Below, one piece after another: positions 1 through 12,655 of a DNA stretch of 64,000 bases. Both the position numbers and the translations under genes were made by a program. Source of the stretch: Pelobates cultripes (lineage: Eukaryota > Chordata > Amphibia > Anura > Pelobatidae); assembly GCA_933207985.1 (NCBI GenBank), contig OW240915.1:263468413-263532412 (forward strand), in the 5' to 3' direction. A model generated the notes under the pieces. The model made no database searches. It was not told the DNA's origin and was given only the letters and a program-made list of their open reading frames with translations. Within the stretch, counting starts at the first letter, position 1; every line of letters starts with the position of its first letter.

Positions 1-625
1 AGCCTCCCTCCTTGCCACAAAAGGTAAGGTGGAGGGGTCTGCAAAAAATAAACTAATATACATATTAATAAATAATGTGTGGGGAGGCTGTTCACAGTCT
101 CTCCACATACACAGTCACGCCCACCCCACACTCATTCCCCACTCATTCCCTATAGTAACAATCACCTAGCCTCATGCCCTCTCACACTCACCATGCTCAC
201 AGACACAGATATGCAAGGCACACACAAATAAACATTCTAGACACAGTCATGAGTAGACATCTACACACATATACATTCACAGATGCACACACACACAATC
301 ATACTCACTGCCAGAAACATATTCTCAGGCACATACACAGAAAGACAATGCCAAACACAGTCAGAAATAAACACAGCCTGGTACACAAAGTCAGACACAC
401 ACTGTGACTGTGTCTTACTCTGTCAATATGTGTGTGTATGCGTGTCATTGTGTGTCTCTGTGCATCTGTGTGTCTCCAAATCTCTCCTCTCTGTCCAACA
501 TTTAAAAGGTACACATATTTATACCTTTTTTTTTCATTTTAGGGTTACCATAGTTCATATATGAAAACGTCAAACTACTTTTGCTTTATTCATTAACTTG
601 GCAAAGATACAAGGCCATAACTAAC
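1..625. repeat. CA/TG-rich low-complexity DNA
   Basis: From about 100 to 480 the sequence is dominated by CACA/ACAC on the plus strand, turning to TGTG near 425-475. The small open frames here, rich in His/Thr or Cys/Val, are products of the dinucleotide bias. The first 60 bases contain AAAAGGTAAGG, like the splice-donor-like segment that precedes arrays elsewhere in the window, so the repeat may be the end of another array-bearing element. Confidence 0.5.
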
Positions 626-1044
626 ACGTAAGGGTGCACACGTCATGGGAAATTCCATGACTTGGGACAAGATGGCTTCCTAAAGTCTGAACGTCTTATC
701 TTAATGTTTTGTACTAAAATGTAAGGGTGGACACGTCATGGGTAGAGATGTCGCGAACCGTTCGTGAACGTACCGCGAACGGCTCGCCGTGGTTCGCAGC
801 GAGCTCCGGTCAGCTGACACATCCCGGCCAATCTCCAGCAGACCCTCCCTCCCAGACCTTCCCACCTCCTGGACAGCATCCTTGTTGAAGGCAGCTTCGC
901 CGGGATGTGTCAACTGATCGGAGCTCGCCGCTAACGGTTCGCCACGAGCCGTTCGCGGGACGTTCGCGAACAGTTCGCAACATCTCTAGTCATGGGAAAT
1001 TCCCTGACTTGGGACAAGATGGCTTCCTAAAGTCTGATGACGTA
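626..1044 (+). repeat. About 95-bp tandem duplication, second unit split by a hAT MITE
   Basis: The block GTAAGGGTG..ACACGTCATGGG..GACTTGGGACAAGATGGCTTCCTAAAGTCTGA occurs at about 629-695 and again from 722, where it is interrupted at 742 by the hAT MITE and resumes at 989. The duplication therefore predates the MITE. Host function is unknown. Confidence 0.8.
743..988. mobile_element. Non-autonomous hAT element (246 bp) with 8-bp TSD
   Basis: The element starts TAGAGATGTCGCGAACCGTT and ends with the inverted form; the 27-base ends match with about three mismatches. TAGAGATG is an Ac-like hAT terminus. GTCATGGG flanks both sides (735-742 and 989-996), the 8-bp duplication typical of hAT. An inner segment (CAGCAGACCCTCCCTCCC..CCTCCTGGACAGCATCC) is also present in the hAT at 38573, so the two are related. 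No transposase is encoded. Confidence 0.9.
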
Positions 1045-1880
1045 GCATAGCCTTGAAGATGTTATTGCATTACTTGTTTTGTATTAAGCTAAGAAAAATT
1101 GGCGTAAGCATATTATGAGCTGAAAGTAGGTAAGAGGTTATTGCTTAAAGAAACAAAATGTTCCACTTCTAACACCTTGTCAGTTTGCAATATCTCTTAT
1201 TTACAAAGTACACAGTTTAAGAAATACAACATTCCATTCTAAAACTTGTAATATTTGCATTTGCCCATAACTATAATATTTGTGTTTGTTTCCATTAAAT
1301 AATGAATAAAGAAATGAAATATAAATGTAAATATTATTTTCCAGGACATCCAAAATATTCTGATTTTGGTGGTGGGTTTTTGCAAACCACTTGGTAGTAA
1401 AGGGTTTAGGCTTGATGAATGACCACTTTCTTAACCTTGTGTACAATAGTCCGAAAGTAATAAGTAACTAGTTTACTATGGATGGCCCATACCTTTTCCC
1501 CATATACTGTGTATGACAAAAATTGAATTTTTGTGTAAAATATTGAAAGATAAGGGATACATTATAAACTATTTTTTTTTTTATAATATCAATATTTCTG
1601 TAAAGTATGAACAAATAAAAAAATAGAAAATATATTAAAAATTTATATCTATAAACAAATCTATACATAAACATATTTCATGTTTTAAATTAATGTTAAA
1701 TTATTTATTCTTAAAGCAACACCCCTTCATTCAAAATTAAATAATTGCTTTTAACATTTGTAGTGTTCCTTCAAACTTTTACATGCCAGATTACTCCGGT
1801 CTCTAGCAGATGAAATTTGCACATGTGCGGAAAAGCTGCAAATGTGTCAACCAAATGCAATTATCATGATAAATGCTCAA
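1045..1880. other. AT-rich intergenic DNA
   Basis: Nothing recognised. Short open frames here have no family features. Confidence 0.5.
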
Positions 1881-1884
1881 TAGA

Positions 1885-2060
1885 ATTATTATTATTATAT
1901 TATTATTTTTATAGCACCAGCAAATTCCATAGCGCTGTGCAATGGGTGGACTAACAGACACGTAATTGTAACCAGACAAATGGACGCACAGGAACAGAGG
2001 GATTTAGGGCCCTGATCAGTGAGCTTACATGCGGGAGTGGGGTATTGTGACACAAAAGGT
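1885..2060 (-). repeat. Dispersed repeat with ATT-rich tail (inverse of 7270-7435)
   Basis: Begins with an ATT-repeat tail followed by TTATAGCACCAGCAAATTCC..GCGCTGTGCAATGG. The reverse complement corresponds to the repeat at 7270-7435 (GTAAAGCACTATGGAATC..AATAATAATAA). The family is abundant in amphibians and probably represents a SINE or LINE 3' tail; the class is not certain. Confidence 0.6.
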
Positions 2061-5000
2061 ATATGTAGGGGTAATGAAATAGGTTCTCATAAGGAAGCTT
2101 TAGACTAATAATTCCTTAAAGAAGCACATGCTTCCGCTTGAACAATCGTTGAAGCAGAGTGAACCAGGAAACCCTCCTAACTGTTAGTTTCACTACCAAG
2201 GGATGTGCCTAAATTTATATTGAAATATGCATGTTTATAAATGGGGGAAACTCTGTTAAGCAAGCTTGAGGGGTGCTTTAGGGAATTCTTTAGTGTCCCT
2301 TTAAACAAAAAGTAGTGAGAATGTTTATATTCTTGAGTTGATTAATAATGCATGAATTTGACCTAAAACCCACCAAACCATATGCTATGTTCCATGGCAA
2401 ATTTTGTGAAACATTTTAAGATGTAACTAACCAATGTACAGCAAAGCACACTATCTTGCTTCATAATAAATACCATACTTTATTATCTTTACAAAAGGAC
2501 TGAGATTGTAAAGACAGTAAATAAAGGCAATGGTGACTTATTGAGAGACCACATCACATTATTTTCTTCCCAAATCATAAACTGGTGAAACGCATAAAAA
2601 TACACCTTGGCATGTTTATTGCCACGCATGTGCACATTCTAAAGCAAATATCAACACGTAGACTGTTCTCTTGTCCAGATTACTTGAGGCTTCTTCTTCA
2701 GGAATTTATGACTTGTTGTTAAAGCCATTGCTGAGTTTTTATTGTCCAGTATCACTGCTTTCTGTCTTTAATGTAGTTTGTAGTGGACATTGGTCACAGT
2801 TTTATTGCATCTTTCACATAAAGCCATACAAATGTATACCTCTCCTTGTGAACTTAATTATTTTTTTCATTGTAGCACTCTTATTAAGTCTTTAAAGATA
2901 ATGATGTTTAGATTTCTACGCATGTCAAGGGCAAGACATGAACTTTGAATTTTAGTAAATGCCAGGAGTGGGTTAATATGGGGATTTGAGCACAAATGCA
3001 TGGTAAAATGTGCAGGTGATAACATTAATACCGTAGCGATACTTTCATTTGCCAAGCAGTGTGTACCCAGCAAACACCAGTGGTTGCCAATGTCCAGGTC
3101 TCTCCTAGTACCCAACACCCAGGCTTTTCCTTTAAGTGGAGCTTGTCAACGGGAGGGTGAATCAGTTTGGGGATATAATGGATGGGTGAAACAGAAAATT
3201 GGAAAATGAAAACAGAACATGAACGGTGTAGAAGAGGGCCTTAGAAAGGGAGGTATACACCCAATGAAAGGAAGGTGAAAACACATGGGCGAAGGAGGAT
3301 GTCTACAGAAGTATGGAGAAAGCCACAGTTGTGTAGGACGAAACACACATACTCAGATACTACACAAAAAAATCCTTTACACAAACACACACACTCACCG
3401 TCAGACTATTTGATACACAAAATTAAGCCACCACACAAAAAACACTCAAATAGCACACACATTCACACTCAGCCTTTCCTCCTCCACCTATAACTCTCAG
3501 CCTCCTCAATACACACACACTCAGCCAATACACACATACAACACACAGCTATCATACACACACAACACTCACAGAACAGAGCCCAACGCCCCAAACTGGT
3601 ATCCTGCCTGGTGAAATCTTCATCCGTCTCTGATCATGTATCCCTGCAATCTCCATTGGTATAAAGTAGCATCTACAAAGATATGTGTATGTGGAAGGGA
3701 CACAACCTTTAGACTTGCACATTGAAAATATTTGGTCCATGTGGAAAAAAAAATAGTTTTAGGCAATTCAAGTTTAATTTATGTTGCATTTTGGTTTCGA
3801 TTAATTTAATCTTTATGATCAAAACATGAATTTGATGAGCCAATATTATATATAGATATTATGTATATATTTTATAGTGCCATGATAGGCACATGTTGTG
3901 CCATTTTGTTCACTATTAAAGTGAGAATATGTAACCAATATAGGGGAAAAGGAGGTGCCGGAGAAAATATCTAGATTTATATATTTGTTAAATATACAAT
4001 GTATGTAAATATAGATATTTTTACTGCTTCTCCCCTTTCCCCCTGTATTTATCACACCTATGTGGCTGTCCCCTAACCATCAAATATTTATTTTTCTGTC
4101 TTTTCTTTTTCTAGTGCCAAGGAGGGAATACTAAATCACAAAACAAACAACATGGCTCCTTCATACATATTTTTTTTTATTTGTATTGTGATTCGTTCAT
4201 ACGGTGATTCGGAATTACAGAATTAGAATGACACTCTAATCACACAAAATTTTGCAGTCCATTGAGAAATATCCAAGTGCATCAGCCCAGCCTGGAGAGC
4301 ATTAAGAGCACGAGTCCACACACAATCTATGCAATGCAGGGGAGCAAAGGCTCAACACAATCCCTGCCTACTGCCTTACACCTGCAGAACTTTACAAACA
4401 GACATCCCGACTCATGTTTAGCAATTCGAATTTTTATAAGCATGGCTTAAGCTTACATCCCTCAACCCCCTTGCCACCACTGCCATTCTGTGGGGCAATT
4501 GCCCTCTATGCCATCCTCCTAATCTGCCCCGTATGATGGTAAAACCTCCTTTTCATGTGCAAACGGAAATGTTATATGTAAAATAATTATTGATTTTGTA
4601 ACTTTTTTAATTTCTTTAATTTCAAAGACAAGTTTAATTTTGTAAAGTTTCTTCCTTAGAAAGTTCCCTCTGGATATTAAAATCACTTTAGTTTAGTTTT
4701 TATTTTTCACATGCTTTGATGTTGCATTTACAGACATGATATGTATCAGTATTAGCTAGTAAACAGATCAAAGTTATATTGACATACGGAGTCCTAAGTT
4801 TACAAACAGAGCAGAGTGAAATTAGGTCTGATATCAGTGTGAAACGTTATCAGATGCGATACCAGGAAAAATAGTAAGCTACACCTGCTTGCAGTTGGCC
4901 TTGACTGTCAGGCAAGGTTATCAGAAATCTGCAAATTCTTTAACTCCAACTGCTTACGTGGAATATTGGGCAATAAAAACCAATACAGACCATTTAGACA

Positions 5001-5515
5001 AGTAGACTTAAGTCAGCACATTCTTTTTATTTAGAAATGATGCAAACTATAAATTATTGTACAGTAAATATATATATATATGAAACCAAAGCGGCCATGT
5101 ACTGTGCCTCAGTAAGAAAGATCTGGAGCATATGTGTTTATTTACATTAATAAAATGAGTTTGTATTGAAATTTCTCTATATGACAATATGACATTGTAG
5201 AAATGAATTAATATATGTTCAGTTAGGTCAGCATGTCTGCTATGTTATCTTTGCTCATAATTAATACTGTGCCATCACGTGAGGTCACAGTACTTGCAAA
5301 GCAAAGGCATGTCATACAGCAAGGTGACCTAAGTGGCTACCTTGAGCACAGTTAATGATGGAACCTTAATGTTGAGTCCAGTCCACCATAGCGATAAACC
5401 TGCAAACTGTTTCAGACCATGTATTAGACCATATATTAGCCCAATAGGGAATTTTGAGAGAAATGTAGATACTTGCACATGCCTCATGTTCCAGCTGCTC
5501 AACCATTCTGAGCAG
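2061..5515. other. Intergenic DNA with CA-rich tracts
   Basis: No gene recognised. A short repeat terminus (TAGTGTCCCTTTAAA) lies near 2290-2305, matching the ends of the 'gggacactatag' MITE family. CA-rich tracts occur at about 3330-3560. The remainder is AT-rich single-copy-looking DNA. Confidence 0.5.
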
Positions 5516-5524
5516 GGATCTCAT

Positions 5525-5640
5525 TCTCTGACCCTTAAGATTTTGATTGACTACAATTCCCAAAATTCTTTGAACATAACAAATGGGCAGACAATCATGG
5601 GGGTTGTAATTCAGCAACATCTGGGGGGAGAGGGGTCAGG
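5525..5640. repeat. hAT/Charlie-like fragment (CTACAATTCCCAAAATTC type)
   Basis: GACTACAATTCCCAAAATTC followed about 50 bases later by GGGGGTTGTAATTCAGCAACATC forms an imperfect inverted pair, a common vertebrate DNA-transposon pattern. A related decayed pair lies at 63558-63645. Confidence 0.4.
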
Positions 5641-6825
5641 GCAAGAGTTTGAGCCGCTCAATTTGTATAGGGTTATTTCCAATTGACAAAATTCAGTGAA
5701 GATGACCAGAATGACAATTCTTATATTTACTAAAGTCAATTGTGGTCCAAATTTAATAAATCCAACCTAACCTGCTCTATTCAGCCTGATACATTCGGTG
5801 TCTGCTTTAAAATCAGTGCTTTTTGCATCCAAACCTTATACAAAGTATTGGATCTGGAATATTTACAAAGCTCCACATTTAAACAAAATCAGAATGGAAT
5901 GGAATACAACTGGTGTCATGCACATTTGCAAATTATCATTCACTTGCTTTTTGCAAACAAACAATAACTTTAAATACTGTTTGCCCACTGGCAAATAGTT
6001 AAAACAAACTCTTGGAGGAGTTAGGGTTAACCATATGTCAGTTGGCCTGAGATTGCTAGCCATTCATCATAGTAAATAAATAAATAAAATACAAAAGCCC
6101 ATAGGGATCAATAGCTAACTACAGGGAGGTTATTTATTGAGAGTGGTTCCTGCCAGTTGTCCCCCAACCCAGTGCCTCCCGCTGCTCTTTCAACTGAGGT
6201 CACAGTGACTGCTGGTCACAAGACATTCTTGTCTTCTTCATCAAGTCAGGTTGCAAGACATTTTATATTACAATGAATGCGTTCCTACTACGTCAAGTGA
6301 AATTATAATGACCCCCTTTATAATTTGAAGCCTCATTAAATAAAAGTGTTGCAATGTATTTTACACATATTGTAAATATTAGTATAGTATATTTCCAACC
6401 AGCCAGGACTTAGGGATGGCAGCTTTCCTGGGGTTTGCTTAAGCATGTAGACACCCTGAACAGACAGAATGTGCTTTGGAAATCATAAATACATAGGCAA
6501 AATAACATGCATGGTTTTTATTTTCATTATTCATAAGAAATAGTGACAGTTTCCTTTTAAAATCTTGCTTTGTTCATATTATTTTAAAGTTAATGCTACC
6601 AAATATGGCCTTGACTTCATTCGCTTTCCACATGGTTCAGTACTATTATAAACAATTTCCAAATGATTTATCTACAGAAATTTCCATGGATTTTAATGGT
6701 GACGTGCACAAATGCATGGTAAAATGGTTTAGAAAGTGTTTCTAACAGTAGTGAACCATTTAGAAATCTTATTAAATTAATGCCTATTTTAGGATTATGA
6801 AGATCTATAACTATTGTCCGTCCCC
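5641..6825. other. AT-rich intergenic DNA
   Basis: No gene, RNA or clear repeat recognised. Confidence 0.45.
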
Positions 6826-6829
6826 TGCT

Positions 6830-7176
6830 GAAGGGGTTAAAATGTCCACTGGTGCTGGGTCAGACTCAGCCCATGCTCGCGTTAGGATTCCCTATATTAA
6901 TGCTTTCCTATGGGGATTTGATTGATGCTGGATGTCCTCATGCACAGCGTGGGGACATCCAATGTAAGTTAGGTGACTTTTGCTTGCCTAACCACCCTGA
7001 AGTCCCTCTAGTGGCTGTTTGCTAGACAGCCACTAGAGGTGGAGTTAACACTGAGAGGTAATTATTGCAGTTTCTCAGAAAACTGCAATAATTACCATTG
7101 CAGGGTTAAGGGGAATGTGACACTGAACCCAGACCACTTCAATAAGCTAAAGTGGCCTATAGTATCCCTTTAAATT
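6830..7176. mobile_element. 'gggacactatag' MITE family member, with hairpins
   Basis: Ends in ..GTGGCCTATAGTATCCCTTTAAA and contains two internal hairpins: CTCTAGTGGCTGT/ACAGCCACTAGAG (about 7010-7042) and AATTATTGCAGTTT/AAACTGCAATAATT (7058-7096). The same modules occur at 12226-12655, 15283-15793, 22780-22945 and 58543-58977. The coding-free, self-complementary structure fits a MITE; its superfamily is not determined. Confidence 0.6.
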
Positions 7177-7269
7177 AAAATTCACATTGAATTTACTTTG
7201 AATTCTCACTTTAGTAAATAACCCTGGAACGTTTAATTACCTGCACGTTCCTTTTGATTAGATAGCCAA

Positions 7270-7435
7270 TAAACTGTAAGCTCGTTTGAGCAGGGTCCTC
7301 TTCAACCTATCGTTCCTGTAAGTTTTTGTAATTGTCCTATTTATAGTTAAATCCCCCCTCTTATAATTTTGTAAAGCACTATGGAATCTGTTGGCTCTAT
7401 ATAAATGGCAATAATAATAATTATAATAATAATTA
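7270..7435 (+). repeat. Dispersed repeat with AATAAT tail
   Basis: ACTGTAAGCTCGTTTGAGCAGGG.. ends in GGCTCTATATAAATGGCAATAATAATAA. It is the same family as 1885-2060 in the other orientation; the simple-repeat tail suggests retroposition. Confidence 0.6.
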
Positions 7436-8766
7436 GATCAGATGAGCTTCCGACTAGAGAAGACTTAAAGATGACTTACCCCATAGAGGTAGGAATACAT
7501 TACAAAATAAAACACATACATGGTAATTTACAAAAAATTATAAATTCAGAGTAAATTCAAATTTAAAGACAAAATAGCTGAAGTGGAAGAATTATGTGCT
7601 TTCAGTTTGGCTAAGTTCGCCTTAAATTTCAAAGCCACTTTGAATTTACTGTCAACTCAATTCTCACTTTAGTGAATGCCCTAACAGAGGCAATAATACA
7701 TATATTCTTTCATTTTTAAATAATAATAATAAATATGACAATTTAAGTTTCATGGTTTTGTAAGAGAAGAACAATATGGTTAATTTTGTGTGGAATGCAA
7801 TGTTTGAGTATAAATATCTCATGTGCTATTTTATAAATATGCATTAATATATGTATTACAGGATTCTTGTCACACCAGGAACAGCTGACAATTTTTCAAA
7901 CAATGATATTCATTAATAAATAAAATGTTATATAAAATCAAACAAACCTGCCATGCACTACTAACAGAAACATATCCTTACAGAAGGTAATTGCAAGGTT
8001 GTGTTTGTGAAGCTTGTTTGTGTTTTCTTGTATGGAGTATGTGTGTATGCATGTAGGGGTATATTTGTGTCTATGCAGTTGTATGTTTGTATGTACTGTT
8101 GCCATTCAATGTTGTTTTTGATTGATCCTTTTTTTTTTTGTTCGGGATGTGCAGACATGTATATGAAGTTCTTTGACTGCTAGATATGACAATCAATGCC
8201 AAGCAATGTGCAATGTTTCTCTCTCTCTTTTTTTTTTTTTTTTAAATATATCTGGTTTAATCAAGAATTTGTAAATTATTACTGTACTCTGGTGGTCAAA
8301 TTTGTGGAAACATTTCAGAAAATTTGTACTTCTGAGGTTTTGTGGCTTATAACATTTAGCATGAATGACAACAGTCATTTCTTTTACTTACACAATTCAA
8401 TAAACAAAAGGTAGCACACCTAATTAAAAGATTAACAATGATCATTTTTATTGTACAAAAAAAGCAAACAATGTATCTAGCACAGTCACGTATATCACAG
8501 TAGTAAAGTGACAAAGGTGTCAACAAAACAGTAGAAAAGTAGTTAGCAACAATGAAACTATTATAGGAGCTGGACCCATGTCTAAAACCCCTGTCACTTT
8601 ACCCTCCTTCCTCGTTCCCCCCAAAGCCATTCTTTTATCAAGGGATAGCTTTCAACTAAACTCAACACCTCGGAATACAAAGCACTCCCACAGCTTATGG
8701 CCATCATGCTGTAATGTGACCTGAGGCCAGACGTGACATCATCTCATCCAAAATTGTGACATATAC
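7436..8766. other. Intergenic DNA
   Basis: AT-rich; no gene or clear element recognised. A 19-base poly-pyrimidine tract lies near 8220-8245. Confidence 0.45.
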
Positions 8767-9402
8767 TGTGATAAAGTGGAGGCAGAGAGGCCTTTAACAT
8801 TTAACCCCAGGGGAAGAACGTGTTGTATGTGTGGTGTGCAACACAAAACTATGTTTAGTTATGGGCCCCTGGGGTGGAGCATTTGGAGAGCAGGGTGGGC
8901 CAATGCTCCACTCCTCAGTTTATACACAACTGGGAGAAATAAATTACAGGCCAGAGTTTTTTGGAACTGTCTCCAACCCACTGCTCAGCTGCAGATAATC
9001 AGCTGTAGCAGTGGGAATAAACCCCTCCCTGCTAGGCTGGCTTGGAGCACTGGGAGTGCAAAAAGGAAAGCAGTTAAGGCTGGCGTTGAGCACTGGGAGT
9101 GTAGAAAGGAAAGCAACAGGCTGACTAAGCACTGGAGTGCAGAGAGCTGACAAAGACACTAGGTTGGTGAAACCAATATTGTTTTGTTCTAGTTTAACCC
9201 CTGAGAGATAGGGAACCTGAAGTTAGTACGTGCTCAGATGAGCTAGGTTTTTGTTTATAGGGATTTGTGTTATATTTATGTTTTCATTTGCTGCTGTCTC
9301 ATGTGTGGACTTACAAATAAAGTGCCTGGATTATATGCAAATAAAAGGACTGTGCCTGTTGTTTACCCTAGAGGACCGTGCTACCTGCAGACAAGGATCA
9401 CA
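8767..9402 (+). repeat. Probable solo LTR (636 bp)
   Basis: Starts TGTGAT and ends ATCACA, a perfect 6-base terminal inverted repeat of the TG..CA type. AATAAA signals sit at about 9315 and 9340, close to the 3' end as in an R/U5 region. No intact 5-bp target duplication is seen (ATAC against ATAT), and no internal retroviral sequence adjoins it. The call rests on the termini and layout. Confidence 0.45.
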
Positions 9403-10640
9403 ATATGATAAAGCTGTCAAAATAAAATATGGGGACTCGCAATAGTATATAGATGGATATGAACAGCATCACAGATGAGGCCTAATGCCTAAAGTATATG
9501 GAGCACGTCTATCATAGAACTAGGGGCTCATGCAGAAGAGTGAGCACTTGCGTGAATAAAGACAAAAACGTCAGTAGTGTGATAAAAAGAATAGAACAAT
9601 GCTCACCTATAAACCTCAAAACTAATTATCGGACCCATATCCCATGTGCCAAACACACTAATACATGAAAAGTAGATACAAAGAAAACATATCTCGATAT
9701 CCCACATATAGTGAAATAGAATATGCGTGAAAAGATGTGTCCATGCCAAAAGACACCATGGCTATAGTGGGCTATACGCCCAAACTTGAAAGGATAAAAG
9801 GTGGAAAATAAAATGTGTAATCTTAATGATATAAAAAAAAAATATTATCTTACAATAAATACAATATCAGTATCAACATTGTCTGTAATGTATAAACAAT
9901 GATTACTAAACAATCTGTAATACACTATTGTAAGTTACTAGTAGTTCATGATACAGGCTGCACTAAAAAAATCTAACAAGCAAAATATACTGCTTAACAT
10001 GATTAATGCCATACATCTTACAAGGAATATGATTATTGTAAATACTATCCTAATGACACAATTGTCAAGTGCGTGATCACACCCGACACAGACAATATAT
10101 TGTGTAATAAGATCATATATATAAGCGGTAAACATAACAATGATGTGGACACTATATAGCCACCACATTGCTATATGTAAATCCAACAAAAAACATAATA
10201 GATAATAAATCTAACATAACTTAAAAATTTAAATTAATCCATATAAAAGGGCAATCTACAAGCAATGTTAAGAAATGTGCAAAAAAACACAGTAATCAAC
10301 ATAGCCAATTTAATGGGTCTAAACGATTATGACTGACAATATGGGCAAACATGTACCATACAAGTCCAGATAAATAAACACCAAATTGATACATGTAATA
10401 TCCTATGGACCACTATTGGTTCCAAAAGGAGCATCCTGAAAGATTCAAATCTGTTGTAGAGGACTCCATAGCATAACATCCTTTCTAAAAAAGTGCTCAC
10501 CAACCATCAAGGCCTACAAAACCAAGATGGATAAAAGCAAATAATTATTACTAATACATACACAGGCTGAAGTTCAATGCAACAAAATACTATCAACATC
10601 ATAGAAGAGGGGAACACTTTTGGGAAAAGTGTCTGGAGCT
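9403..10640. other. Intergenic DNA next to a Penelope remnant
   Basis: AT-rich. May include decayed flanks of the Penelope-type element that follows; nothing coding recognised. Confidence 0.4.
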
Positions 10641-10990
10641 CATACATCCAAAAGAGCTCCATTTTTTTCAGGAGTTGTTACCCGGAGCCACGACATCTTG
10701 ACATTTGACATTTTTAATAATTGTATACCTCAATTTTGACACCATGTAACCATTCTCCACAAAGTGTTGTGCCACCAGATACTGATATCTCTTGGTGCGG
10801 ATGCTACATTTGTGTTCACGTCTTCTAATCGTGAAGTCTTGCTTGGTTTAACCAATATAGGCCAAGCTAAATGGGCACTTAAATATGTAGACAAAAAATT
10901 ATTGTGTACCTCAATTGGGACACCATGTCCTTAATCGTGAAGGCGTGCGTGTTTTCGCAAATATTGGCCAAATATTGGTGGAGCCACGCA
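10640..10990 (-). pseudogene. Penelope-like element remnant: GIY-YIG endonuclease region
   Basis: Minus-strand translation near 10900-10700 gives VYIFKCPFSLAYIG, then a stop, then TIRRREHKCSIRTKRYQY and VAQHFVENG. This is the order of a Penelope-type GIY-YIG endonuclease: a KCPC-like start, AYIG motif, RREH, then HF..NG. The CPF in place of the usual CPC and the in-frame stop show decay. A second partial copy of the end (GGACATGGTGTC..) lies at 10900-10990. Penelope elements are retroelements whose reverse transcriptase is joined to this nuclease. Confidence 0.65.
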
Positions 10991-12220
10991 AAAGCCTCTA
11001 GTTCTATGAAAGACATGAAATGCATACTTCAGACATTTGCCCATATCTATGAGGCCGTTCATATCCTTTATATGCTATTGCACGTAACACACATTAGCTA
11101 ACACAATTTTTACATTTTTCTATCACTACCTGATGCTTTTACCAGCTTGGTTTTAAATTGACTGAGTCTGCAGATGTTGTACAGTTTAGAATAATTTTCT
11201 TATGATTTCTTCATAGGTTTTTTATTTTACATCACTTTCTAGGTGACCAGTCAACTCTTTTGACATTGCCATCGTCCAAAATGAGTTAGCTTACTATGTT
11301 ATCAAGAAATAGATAAATCCATAACCAACAAATCAGTAAACAACAAAAAAAAAACAGTAGCAGATACTCATACAACTTAATATGAGTTCTATTAGTTCTG
11401 ATACATGTAAATGAGAACTCACCCATACAAACACCTTACTGGTTTCATGCTGCGTACTCTCAGAGCAGTTAGTCTCATTTGTCAGTTGTGTCTTCTTTTC
11501 AAGAAATGTGATGTATTACATTCCACGTAAAATTATCTTTCAAGCAATACGTAATTTTATGGCATTATTCTAAAAAAGACTGATGTTATGAGTTATCATA
11601 CCTTAGATATACAAAATTTTCCAAAAAGGTTTCCACAAATGTGGCCACTACTGTAAAATGTAAATGCTGAAAAAGTAGCTGTATTGCAGTTAGATAAATG
11701 CATTTCATTTATTATTTGTTTGTTAGCAAACATATGAGATTTTAGAAATTAAACATGCATTCAGATTTACACTCTTTTTGGTCTTAACAAAAACCTAAAA
11801 CATATCACTGCTGGTGGAAACAGATGAGCTCCAGAAAAGTTGAAAGATCAAAACATTCTAAACCCTGTGAAGACAAAATGCTGGTTTTTGAAAGATCAGT
11901 ATACACTTTGACATTACATTAACTATATATCAACAAATGAGGTTTGCAGAGAAATTAATTATCTATTTTTCCAGGAAAAAAAATATTTTCCAAGTGACAT
12001 TACGCAATTTTCAACTAAAGTTACAACTAAAAGCTGCGTTGACCACAAGTCTGACAATGAAGGAATTTTTCTTTCATTGACTTCAACATTTTGTAGATTT
12101 TTAACATCATCTTCTGAAATATGAAAAATAGATATTCATTAGATAGTAATTAGTAATTAAATAGATATTGGTGGTTCTTAAAATATTTTTAGATAATAAA
12201 AACTGCAAAGGTGTTTAATT
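10991..12220. other. AT-rich intergenic DNA
   Basis: No gene or clear repeat recognised. Confidence 0.4.
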
Positions 12221-12225
12221 TATTA

Positions 12226-12655
12226 AGGAGACACTGTAGGGTCCCAGACACTTTCATGTCATTGAAGTGGTCTGAGTACATTAGCCCTGTTCTTTATCCT
12301 GCAATCTAAAACATTGCAGTTTTGGAGAAACTGCAAAGTTTATATTGCAAGATTAAGACCTACCAGACAGCCATCAGACGTGCTTCCTACTGTTTCACAG
12401 AGTTTAACTCATTAAAACAACACTGAATGTCCTCATGCTGTGTATCCGCATTAGCGCACATGCGATGACGTTGCAAGAGGCGGGGAGGAGCCAGCGCCAA
12501 GGGACACTGGTGCTAGAATAAGTTTTATGTTTTAAAGGGTTTGTAACTTTTAGTTGATAACAGAAGAGGGTTCGAGGGAGGAGGTGAAGCCAGAGAGACA
12601 CTATAGTGTTAGGAGTACAGCTTTGTATTCCTCACACTATAGTGTTCCTTTTAAT
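12226..12655. mobile_element. 'gggacactatag' MITE family member
   Basis: Begins AAGGAGACACTGTAGGGTCC and ends CACTATAGTGTTCCTTTTAA, imperfect inverted ends. Contains the shared module ACATTGCAGTTTTGGAGAAACTGC at about 12310-12340. No coding capacity. Confidence 0.6.

Noticed and set aside
174..564. Short His/Thr and Cys/Val frames at the window start
   Set aside because: CA/TG dinucleotide bias; no domain.
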